Virus record (IMG/VR): IMGVR_UViG_3300042549_008523
Span: 1-47,906 of that record
Length of the DNA: 47,906 bases
Source of the DNA: a virus
Direction: 5' to 3' (one strand)
The notes below the pieces were generated by a model. It was not told the DNA's origin, did not search any database, and saw nothing but the letters and a program-made list of their open reading frames with translations. This document shows positions 24,300 through 30,484 of this stretch, in pieces. The position numbers and the translations under genes are program-made. The stretch's first letter is position 1, and each line of letters opens with the position of its first letter.

Positions 24300-24797
24300 T
24301 TATAATTCAGGATCAGGGGGTAACACTGGTCCAGGCTTGCCACCAAATCCAGTTACTACCGGAGCTGGGCTGTTATTAAATCCATTGTATTGCGGTGCTC
24401 CAAAACTTCCACCAGTTGATTGTCCAATTGATTGGGTCGGTGTTGGTGCACTAAAGTTACCGGGTACCGGCTGGCTGATTGCTGCCGAAGATGTATATGC
24501 TGTACCAGCATTTGATGGTAAGGTGATTCCGCCATTGTTAGCTCCTCCTAGTTTTTCTTGAGTACGCCCGTAAGCTGTAATGCCCAATACAGCTCCCATG
24601 GCAATATGATACAATCCAGCACCTTGCAAGGTAATAGGTTGCCATTGCATATTGACTTGACCTTTGCTTACACTTTGCAAAATTGACCAAAGCACTGGAA
24701 AAACAACAAAGTCGGCAATGCAAGTCAACATGTAACTCCACCCCATCATAGGGCGCCACTTTGAATTCATCCAATCTTCTTTGCCACGGGCTGACAT
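24300..24797 (-). CDS. Holin-like protein (3-TM type)
   Basis: This 165-residue protein has a start typical of three-TM phage holins (SKWRPMMGWSYMLTCIADFV), with helices at about 17-40, 62-82 and a weak third. The C-terminal half is Gly/Pro/Asn-rich and disordered (FGAPQYNGFNNSPAP) and ends PPDPEL. It is encoded beside the endolysin and spanin candidates. The family call is reasonably supported by the W-R-P-x-x-G-W motif. Confidence 0.72.
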   Translation of the reverse strand: MSARGKEDWMNSKWRPMMGWSYMLTCIADFVVFPVLWSILQSVSKGQVNMQWQPITLQGAGLYHIAMGAVLGITAYGRTQEKLGGANNGGITLPSNAGTAYTSSAAISQPVPGNFSAPTPTQSIGQSTGGSFGAPQYNGFNNSPAPVVTGFGGKPGPVLPPDPEL

Positions 24798-24803
24798 AAT
24801 ATA

Positions 24804-25373
24804 TTACAGTTCAGGTTGTGGTTCTGTTGGGACAATATGCTTACCGTTTGCATTCATTGCAACAGGCTGGCCAAATCCTGTGGGTGTTCCAAAGCCTGTG
24901 GATACGTTATTTCCAAAACTGCTGGTCGGTGTTGCTCCAAATGCAGGACCTGCCCCAAACCCGCTCATAACTGGTATGCTAGGTGTAGTAGCTACAGGTG
25001 TTGGTGGTTTATCCCAACCTTTGTTTGCGGCTGCTAATGCCTGCTTCTGTGCTTCTTTGTCTCCAGGACTTGCCAACATGATACCACTTAGTGTACCTGT
25101 CAAGAAAGTAGCAATAGGAATGATCAATTCAAAAAACTTTTGATCAATTGGGCTAATGGCATTAAGTGGTTGTGTGACAAATATTAACGAATATAGTACC
25201 ACAAACACAATGCCAAACAATGTTAATGACAAACAGATGCCAATGAAAAACTTCAATCTGGCCATTAATTGTTCTTCGGTATAGATATGCTCGGGTTGAT
25301 TATTTTCCACAGTTGGCTCCTTGTGTGTTAGGCGCTCCAGCAGGCGGCGCAGAAATTGTTTTAGTTGGTTCAT
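24804..25373 (-). CDS. Membrane protein, second holin-like candidate
   Basis: Of 189 residues, positions about 40-65 and 80-102 form TM helices (FIGICLSLTLFGIVFVVLYS and FELIIPIATFLTGTLSGIML). The C-terminal 80 residues are Gly/Pro/Phe-rich, and the last residues (TEPQPEL) echo the end of the neighbouring holin-like protein (PPDPEL), suggesting duplication of that tail. Its N-terminal 24 codons overlap the 3' end of the upstream gene in another frame. Function inferred from location. Confidence 0.65.
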   Translation of the reverse strand: MNQLKQFLRRLLERLTHKEPTVENNQPEHIYTEEQLMARLKFFIGICLSLTLFGIVFVVLYSLIFVTQPLNAISPIDQKFFELIIPIATFLTGTLSGIMLASPGDKEAQKQALAAANKGWDKPPTPVATTPSIPVMSGFGAGPAFGATPTSSFGNNVSTGFGTPTGFGQPVAMNANGKHIVPTEPQPEL

Positions 25374-25590
25374 CTTTTGGTGGTCCTAATCTTGGGTCAC
25401 GTTGACCTTTAAAAATATGTTCGGGACATGTGCGAGTTACATCACAAGTAGGTAACTTGCATATTTGCTTATCCCAGTTATCTGGATTTTGGCAAGGATA
25501 ACGAAAACTGTCACCATTGCTAAAATATGCTAACGCAAGCGGTGCTAATAGTAATACAAACACCCACTTGAGTAATTTTTTATCTTCCAT
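25300..25590 (-). CDS. Small membrane-anchored or secreted Cys-rich protein
   Basis: This 96-residue protein has one N-terminal TM or uncleaved signal (LLKWVFVLLLAPLALAYF). Five Cys follow (YPCQNPDNWDKQICKLPTCD, RTCPEH and ANCGK), likely in periplasmic disulfides. Its last 74 nt overlap the next gene in a different frame. It lies between a spanin-like lipoprotein and a holin-like protein. No family recognised. Confidence 0.6.
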   Translation of the reverse strand: MEDKKLLKWVFVLLLAPLALAYFSNGDSFRYPCQNPDNWDKQICKLPTCDVTRTCPEHIFKGQRDPRLGPPKDEPTKTISAPPAGAPNTQGANCGK

Positions 25591-25612
25591 TACTCGGCTC
25601 CTTTATATACCA

Positions 25613-25885
25613 TTATTTAACGCTTTCAAAAATTTTTCTTTGCCGGTCATACCACTCATTCCAGCCATCTACTTTATTAGCACACTCATAGTATGAGCCA
25701 TAGTTCTTAACTACAGTTTTAAGCAGATCAGTAATAGATACTGCATCACCGGTGCTTTCTACAGTGGATAATCCAGGGCATTTTTCTTGTAATGCAGGAA
25801 CAGCATCTGGAAAGTTTCTTTTAACTGGTGTGGGCGCTGCACAGCCTGCTAATAATACAGCAAGTCCTAAAATAATTATTTTCAT
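25613..25885 (-). CDS. Small lipoprotein, candidate outer-membrane spanin (o-spanin)
   Basis: This 90-residue protein has a lipobox L-A-G-C (Cys15) and a short mature domain with two further Cys (EKCPGL and YYECAN). The start overlaps by 4 nt the stop of the coiled-coil membrane protein upstream. That pairing of an inner-membrane coiled-coil protein with a small lipoprotein is the layout of two-component spanins (Rz/Rz1), which fuse inner and outer membranes in the last step of lysis. The role is inferred from layout. Confidence 0.66.
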   Translation of the reverse strand: MKIIILGLAVLLAGCAAPTPVKRNFPDAVPALQEKCPGLSTVESTGDAVSITDLLKTVVKNYGSYYECANKVDGWNEWYDRQRKIFESVK

Positions 25886-26415
25886 TTTCTAGGATCTCCT
25901 GCTGCTTTGTTTAGCATTGCAGCATCATTGTGTATGTTGATCAATTCTTTAGGAACTGGACAGTTTTCAATGTACTTTATAACTTCTTCTACACGAACTC
26001 GTTCAGGTCCTTGTACTTCTTTGACAATTTCTTTAGTTTCTAACTTATCAATATACTTTGTTATGTACTCTGTTTTGCCCTTGATGTATTCTTTTTGTTT
26101 TACAATTTTTTCTTGTATAACAACATTTTCTTTCTTGGACTCTGCTTCGGCCGCAGCAACTTTAGTTTCTAATTCTTTGACTCGATCACGCCACATCATT
26201 TCTGTAGTGTATCCACCTTTGAAATAAATTCCTGCTGTCAACAATACTGCACTGACAATTTGAAATGCCAGTGCATATTTTGACAGACCGGGAATTCGGT
26301 TTAAGATCTTGTGCAGTACAAAAAACGCCAAGACGAAACTGATGACCCCTACAATCAATACCATGTTGACAATGTACATCAACAAGGTGTCAGGAAGGAA
26401 AGACAGTAACCACAT
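25882..26415 (-). CDS. Candidate inner-membrane spanin (i-spanin, Rz-like)
   Basis: The 177-residue protein has two N-terminal TM helices (about 10-34 and 45-65), then a long charged coiled coil (VKELETKVAAAEAESKKENV, then YIKGKTEYITKYIDKLETKE) and a C-terminal segment with one Cys (ENCPVPKELINIHNDAAMLN). Such a C-terminus is typical of Rz-like phage proteins. Two TMs instead of one is unusual. It lies directly downstream of the endolysin (1-nt gap) and overlaps the lipoprotein gene. Confidence 0.66.
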   Translation of the reverse strand: MWLLSFLPDTLLMYIVNMVLIVGVISFVLAFFVLHKILNRIPGLSKYALAFQIVSAVLLTAGIYFKGGYTTEMMWRDRVKELETKVAAAEAESKKENVVIQEKIVKQKEYIKGKTEYITKYIDKLETKEIVKEVQGPERVRVEEVIKYIENCPVPKELINIHNDAAMLNKAAGDPRK

Positions 26416-26416
26416 A

Positions 26417-27049
26417 TCAATGACCTAGAACGTGAAGTGCGTGATTGTAGTGTTTGATACGATCTTCTAGACCAATGGTACCACCGTTGATTCTTTTGGT
26501 CAAAGTCAAAATATCACCAGGGTCTGCCCATTTGTTCAAGCTGTTGGTTTCCCAGAACCAACAAGCACTTTGCACAGCACCTTCAAATGTTGCCAAGTAG
26601 TCTGGTATGTCATTGATATCTGTTTCTATACTGTCAGCAAACGCTTGGTAGTTGTTACGACCAGTCAATTGAATTAGGCCTCGGCCACAAAAGCGCCAAC
26701 CGTCACCAGTGGCCTCTGGACCATTGCCCATGCGTCCACCGTAGACTCTGTTGGCAATTGCTTCTTGTCTGTTGGGCATGGCTGCAAATTGTGCCGCTAT
26801 TTCATCCGATGGGAAATACTTGGGAAAGATCTTTCGCAGGGTAGCTGCTTTGTAATTTAAGTTTTCTTTAAGCATCCTGAAGTTACCGCTTTCGTGTGCA
26901 CATTGAGCAATAAATGCAGCAACTCTTTGCGGAGTGTTGATATCGTAATCAGGCAGGCATCTTTCTAAAGCCGAATACCAGTAATCTAAATACGGGTTAC
27001 CTGGAAGTAGTTTGCTTAATTGATCTCGAGTTAGTATAAAATTTGACAT
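26417..27049 (-). CDS. Endolysin, GH19 chitinase-like family
   Basis: This 210-residue enzyme has the GH19 pattern: RVAAFIAQCAHESGNFRMLK (catalytic Glu in H-E-S), then YGGRMGNGPEATGDGWRFCG and RGLIQLTGRNNYQ, with C-terminal TKRINGGTIGLEDRIKHYN. GH19 phage enzymes cleave the peptidoglycan sugar backbone. No signal peptide is present, so release depends on a holin. AAGGAGAATCA precedes the ATG. Spanin and holin candidates follow on the same strand. Very confident. Confidence 0.92.
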   Translation of the reverse strand: MSNFILTRDQLSKLLPGNPYLDYWYSALERCLPDYDINTPQRVAAFIAQCAHESGNFRMLKENLNYKAATLRKIFPKYFPSDEIAAQFAAMPNRQEAIANRVYGGRMGNGPEATGDGWRFCGRGLIQLTGRNNYQAFADSIETDINDIPDYLATFEGAVQSACWFWETNSLNKWADPGDILTLTKRINGGTIGLEDRIKHYNHALHVLGH

Positions 27050-27066
27050 TGATTCTCCTTTTGATG

Positions 27067-27477
27067 TTACTCTAATGTTGTGGTTGGTTTGGTATTTCGT
27101 TGCAGACTAGGAGTGTATTGTTTCTTGAACCATTCTGCATCACGCTTTGCTTGCTCGGCGGCGGCCATTGCTGCTTGAGTGGCAGCAATCATTTTGTTTT
27201 GTTGTCTGGTGCTGTTGCGTTTCTGTGTAACTTCGGGGTTACTCATTGCCAACTTTCTTTGCAATTTTTTAATTACTGCAAGTTTTGCATTGAGTTCTGG
27301 CAGTGTTTTGCCATTCCAATTGATGCCATATTGTGGTGCAGCTCTTTTAAATAACTCGTCCAGCATATCTCCTTGGCCATCTAAACTTACATTGCTGTCA
27401 ACAATAAAACGGAACACTGCGTCTGCTAGAACATCAATCAGTCCAATGCTTCTTGGTGCTATATCTATACTTTTCAT
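27067..27477 (-). CDS. 136-aa protein of unknown function
   Basis: It overlaps the upstream gene by 4 nt. The N-terminal half looks globular (FRFIVDSNVSLDGQGDMLDE), and the C-terminal half is an Ala/Lys/Gln-rich helix (MIAATQAAMAAAEQAKRDAE) ending in a basic tail. No TM segment. It precedes the endolysin on the same transcript. I do not recognise it; a structural or baseplate-associated protein is as likely as a lysis regulator. Confidence 0.6.
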   Translation of the reverse strand: MKSIDIAPRSIGLIDVLADAVFRFIVDSNVSLDGQGDMLDELFKRAAPQYGINWNGKTLPELNAKLAVIKKLQRKLAMSNPEVTQKRNSTRQQNKMIAATQAAMAAAEQAKRDAEWFKKQYTPSLQRNTKPTTTLE

Positions 27478-28079
27478 CTGTAAATACCTGCCAGTGTTCT
27501 AATACCTTCAGTAAAGTCATTTTTTGGAGCTTTGGTATCAACTTTGACACCTGCTGCTGTTTTTAGTTTATCCAGATCAGTCTGTTGATTCTTGACCAAA
27601 TTTCTATAAGATTCCGGAGTTGTTGGAATTATGGATCTCAGTGCTTCCAATTCTAGCTTGGAACTTTTTCTTGGCTTAAAGTATTCAACATTCCAGTCTT
27701 TTATTTCATGTTCAGTTAGATTGGCAAGGTCTTCGAACATTTCTATTAGATGCTCGGGCACTTCCGAATTTCGTTCTATTTCCACAAATACAATATACGA
27801 CCCATCAAACACTTCACCAGAACTTACATCTGCGTCAGCTACCCACTCGTAACTTTTTTCAATAAAGTTCACAATGTCAAGCGCAGGCTCTTTGCTGCCC
27901 ACGTGAAAACTCACGACAACGATTTCTTCGTCGCTGCCCATTTTGCTTTTGTATTCGTCAATGGATACCTTGGGCGTAACCAAACGCTCCAGGTCGCCTG
28001 CTTCCAACCCTTCTGAAAGATTAGAAAGCTGGTGCTGCAGGCGCGGCGAAAGTTGGTGATTGTTGTAACGGTTGTTCAT
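27474..28079 (-). CDS. Unknown phage protein, acidic
   Basis: I choose ATG 28079 (201 residues), since longer in-frame starts lie deep in the upstream gene. The remaining 59-nt overlap is unusual but encodes a different frame in each gene. The protein is acidic and globular (RLVTPKVSIDEYKSKMGSDE, then IVVVSFHVGSKEPALDIVNF) with helical segments (EHLIEMFEDLANLTEHEIKD). I recognise no function. It is the second gene of the minus-strand transcript. Confidence 0.62.
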   Translation of the reverse strand: MNNRYNNHQLSPRLQHQLSNLSEGLEAGDLERLVTPKVSIDEYKSKMGSDEEIVVVSFHVGSKEPALDIVNFIEKSYEWVADADVSSGEVFDGSYIVFVEIERNSEVPEHLIEMFEDLANLTEHEIKDWNVEYFKPRKSSKLELEALRSIIPTTPESYRNLVKNQQTDLDKLKTAAGVKVDTKAPKNDFTEGIRTLAGIYR

Positions 28080-28590
28080 TGTTGTCTTCATTTTGCTTGT
28101 ACACATCGTCGCCCATGCCCACTTCGTAGGCTTGTTCGATATCTTCAATGTCTATGGTTTCTGCTTCAAGTTCCAGGCTTCCTTGGTGTATGTCGCGCAT
28201 CAGTTGCTTGGGGATAGTAATAGTGACCAACCAAATTGGTTTTTTTGCAGTCTTGGGAACATGAGTGTTGTCTTCAAAATCGTTGTAGTCTTTGACGTCA
28301 ACAGAGTAAAACAAAGACTCTTTTTTGTAGGAAACTTCGCATTTGTAGTCCAACAGGCGCTCTCCGCCTCTTGGATCTGGCATGAGTCTGTAAGGCCACA
28401 TGAATGTACAAGTTACAAAATATTTGTCATAGACTGGGCCTTCTACTAATTCACCTTTGCTCCAGTTGGCAAACACATATGTGTCGAGTTCGTCTAGGAC
28501 TCGTTCAAAGTCCATCAGACTTTCTAGTGAACTAGTGGTAGTATAAAGGTTCTTGACGTTGTCTATAATATCTTTAACGTGGGTAGTCAT
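28021..28590 (-). CDS. Unknown phage protein, first gene of minus-strand block
   Basis: The 189-residue protein is globular with many aromatic residues (YDKYFVTCTFMWPYRLMPDP and SYKKESLFYSVDVKDYNDFE) and ends in a flexible Pro/Ala/Gln tail (QPLQQSPTFAAPAAPAF) that covers the overlap with the next gene. Upstream on the minus strand is CTAAATA (about 28610-28616), a plausible late promoter for the whole block. Function unknown; the pairing with the overlapping acidic protein suggests a common role. Confidence 0.62.
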   Translation of the reverse strand: MTTHVKDIIDNVKNLYTTTSSLESLMDFERVLDELDTYVFANWSKGELVEGPVYDKYFVTCTFMWPYRLMPDPRGGERLLDYKCEVSYKKESLFYSVDVKDYNDFEDNTHVPKTAKKPIWLVTITIPKQLMRDIHQGSLELEAETIDIEDIEQAYEVGMGDDVYKQNEDNNEQPLQQSPTFAAPAAPAF

Positions 28591-28609
28591 AATGTTCTCA
28601 GTTATGATT

Positions 28610-28616
28610 ATTTAGC
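28610..28616 (-). promoter_or_regulatory. Late-type promoter motif CTAAATA (minus strand)
   Basis: Reading the minus strand, CTAAATA lies about 20 nt upstream of the ATG at 28590. It fits the NTAAATA late pattern and would drive the lysis block late, as expected for lysis genes. Confidence 0.45.
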
Positions 28617-28660
28617 ATTTTTTAGAGTTAAAAGTGCTGTTAACTTATTTAGCCACCCGG

Positions 28661-28681
28661 AAGCTGTGTTGAGCACAGCTT
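28661..28681. other. Strong stem-loop in divergent intergenic region
   Basis: Perfect 8-bp stem AAGCTGTG/CACAGCTT with loop TTGAG lies in the 159-nt gap between divergent genes at 28590 and 28750. No T-run follows on either strand, so it is not a standard terminator. It could be an operator palindrome or an RNA stem. A second weaker stem (CACC/GGTG, about 28723-28735) lies nearby. Confidence 0.55.
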
Positions 28682-28739
28682 AATACTTAGTCCGTTGTAA
28701 AAAAATTAATCTACTAGTAAATCACCCGACTGGTGGTTC

Positions 28740-28746
28740 TTAAATA
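28740..28746 (+). promoter_or_regulatory. Late-type motif TTAAATA before phoH-like gene
   Basis: TTAAATA ends 3 nt before ATG 28750; no Shine-Dalgarno is seen. Either the phoH message is leaderless or translation starts later. Confidence 0.4.
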
Positions 28747-28749
28747 CCA

Positions 28750-29568
28750 ATGTGCAGCCAATGTTTCAAGCACACAATGCAACAAAAATTAGGAGTAACC
28801 AATTTGTCAGCAAAACGCAAAGCGCAATCAAGCCGAAGTGAACGTTACGATCGTCGCAATCATAACCAAATGGAGACACGAGATAATGTTATTGGAATCA
28901 ATCAATTTGTTCAAATCAAGAAACCAGTGACGCTGTTGCCCAAAACTTTAAAACAGGAAGAATATATTGATCTACTAGTTAACCCCAAAAAACAAATCGT
29001 TTTTGCAACCGGTCCTGCCGGAACAGGCAAAACAATGCTGGCTGTGATTGCAGCTATCAAAGCCTATAAAGAAGGCCAAGTTAGCAAAATTGTTATCACC
29101 AGACCCGCAGTAGGTGTGGAAGAAGAAGAGCATGGATTTTTACCAGGAGACCTGAATGAAAAGATGGCGCCATGGACTCGTCCATTGATGGATGTATTCA
29201 GTGAATACTACAGCCAAAAAGAGATCGCTTATATGCTAGCTGAACAAAAAATTGAGATATCTCCCCTAGCATATATGAGAGGCAGAACCTTTAAACGAAG
29301 CTTCATAATATTCGACGAAGCGCAAAATGCAACAATAAATCAGGTTAAAATGTGTCTCACACGTCTCGGCGAAGGATCCAAATTGGTAGTCACAGGGGAT
29401 TTGAATCAGCTGGATCGAAAATTTGCAACCGATAACGGTCTTAAGGACTTTATTGATCGTTTGGAAGCAAGCGGCAGTTCTTCTATTGCCAGTGTTGCTT
29501 TTGCAAGAAAGGATGTACAACGACACCCAGTTGTTGCTGAAGTTCTAAAGATGTACGGCGAAGCCTAA
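28750..29568 (+). CDS. phoH: PhoH-like ATPase
   Basis: The 272-residue protein has Walker A GPAGTGKT (about residue 89), then VSKIVITRPAVGVEEEEHGF with LPGDLNEKM (the PhoH-type R-P-x-x-x-x-x-E-x-x-G-x-L-P-G-D-x-x-E-K motif), Walker B FIIFDEAQNATINQVKM and sensor VVTGDLNQLD. PhoH is common in phages; its proposed roles are RNA-related or phosphate-stress functions and are not settled. The first 45 residues include a C-x-x-C-x-x-H cluster and are basic; the true start could be later (for example ATG 28777), because no ribosome site precedes 28750. A terminator hairpin follows. Confidence 0.9.
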   Translation: MCSQCFKHTMQQKLGVTNLSAKRKAQSSRSERYDRRNHNQMETRDNVIGINQFVQIKKPVTLLPKTLKQEEYIDLLVNPKKQIVFATGPAGTGKTMLAVIAAIKAYKEGQVSKIVITRPAVGVEEEEHGFLPGDLNEKMAPWTRPLMDVFSEYYSQKEIAYMLAEQKIEISPLAYMRGRTFKRSFIIFDEAQNATINQVKMCLTRLGEGSKLVVTGDLNQLDRKFATDNGLKDFIDRLEASGSSSIASVAFARKDVQRHPVVAEVLKMYGEA

Positions 29569-29574
29569 TACTTC

Positions 29575-29603
29575 TTGACTTTGTAGGAAAGGTATAGTAT
29601 TAT
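29575..29603 (+). promoter_or_regulatory. Sigma70-like promoter overlapping a terminator
   Basis: TTGACT (29575-29580), 17-nt spacer, TATTAT (29598-29603). The -10 lies in the loop of the phoH terminator hairpin. It would drive the dnaJ-like gene. Confidence 0.55.
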
Positions 29604-29618
29604 TTGCTATACCTTTTT
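29588..29618 (+). terminator. Rho-independent terminator after phoH-like gene
   Basis: A 10-bp stem (AAAGGTATAG/CTATACCTTT), loop TATTATTTG, and a following T-rich stretch, 20 nt after the stop codon. Confidence 0.8.
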
Positions 29619-29624
29619 CTATTT

Positions 29625-29631
29625 GTAAATA
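29625..29631 (+). promoter_or_regulatory. Late-type motif GTAAATA before dnaJ-like gene
   Basis: GTAAATA ends 5 nt before ATG 29637. The J-domain fixes that start codon, and no Shine-Dalgarno is present, so this is one of the best candidates for leaderless late expression. Confidence 0.5.
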
Positions 29632-29636
29632 TATCT

Positions 29637-30473
29637 ATGAAAGACCACTTTAAAACCCTAGGGGTTGAGCCTACCTCAACAAACGATGAAATAAAAAAGG
29701 CTTACAAGAAACTGGCCATGCAGCACCACCCAGACCGCGGCGGTGATCAAAACAAATTCCAGGAGATACAACAAGCATATGACACACTGAGTGATCCGCA
29801 AAAGCGAGCACAGTGGGAACAAGAAAAACATTTTGGCGGTGGTGGAGCAGATCCATCAGGATTCAACTTTAACTTTGGATTCGGTGGAGGAGACATCAAT
29901 GATATTTTCCGACATTTTGGCGGCGGTGGGAATCCATTTGGTGGATTCCGTCCTGTTAAAAATAGAGACCTGAGAATGGGTATTGAGATTGATTTAGAGT
30001 CCACACTGACTGAACAAGTTCATCATATCAACGTGACTCATTCCAATGGTGCAATTAAAACGGTCGAAGTCAAGATTCCACGCGGAGTGCAAACTGGTAT
30101 GCAGATGCGTTTTGGTGGGGCAGGAGATCATGCCAATGCAGCACTACAGCCCGGAGATTTGTATATTGAATTTCGAATAAAACCACACAGGGACTTCCAA
30201 GCCAATGGAATTCATTTGTCTAAGATTGCCAAAATGAATTGCATTGATGCCATGCTTGGTAGTAAAATAGCAGTTACAGGGTTAGACGGAAAACAGTTTG
30301 AAATCAATGTTCCTCCTGCAACACAACACGGTTCTAGATTTAGAATTACAGGCCAAGGCTTGTGGGACGTTAATCATCCCACAAGAGGTGACTTATTTGT
30401 AGAAGTAGCATTACAAGTTCCTACATCATTGACAGACGACCAGCTATCTCGTCTACAACAACTTAAATTTTAA
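29637..30473 (+). CDS. dnaJ: DnaJ/CbpA-like co-chaperone
   Basis: The start at ATG 29637 places the J-domain at residue 1 (DHFKTLGVEPTSTNDEIKKA), with the key His-Pro-Asp at about 30-32 (HHPDRGGDQ). A Gly/Phe-rich linker follows (about 65-105). There are no Cys zinc-finger repeats, so this is a class B (CbpA-like) protein. C-terminal substrate-binding domains (about 110-279) follow, with VKIPRGVQTGMQMRFGGAGD and LYIEFRIKPH. It stimulates host DnaK ATPase. It is followed after 11 nt by the ClpA-like gene. Family call is very confident; phage use is inferred (virion folding, replication or takeover). Confidence 0.93.
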   Translation: MKDHFKTLGVEPTSTNDEIKKAYKKLAMQHHPDRGGDQNKFQEIQQAYDTLSDPQKRAQWEQEKHFGGGGADPSGFNFNFGFGGGDINDIFRHFGGGGNPFGGFRPVKNRDLRMGIEIDLESTLTEQVHHINVTHSNGAIKTVEVKIPRGVQTGMQMRFGGAGDHANAALQPGDLYIEFRIKPHRDFQANGIHLSKIAKMNCIDAMLGSKIAVTGLDGKQFEINVPPATQHGSRFRITGQGLWDVNHPTRGDLFVEVALQVPTSLTDDQLSRLQQLKF

Positions 30474-30484
30474 CAAGGTAATAC

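Noticed and set aside
28080-28148. Longer N-terminus of the minus-strand gene 27474-28079
   Set aside because: Would add 23 residues of unlike composition and enlarge overlap with the upstream gene to 128 nt.
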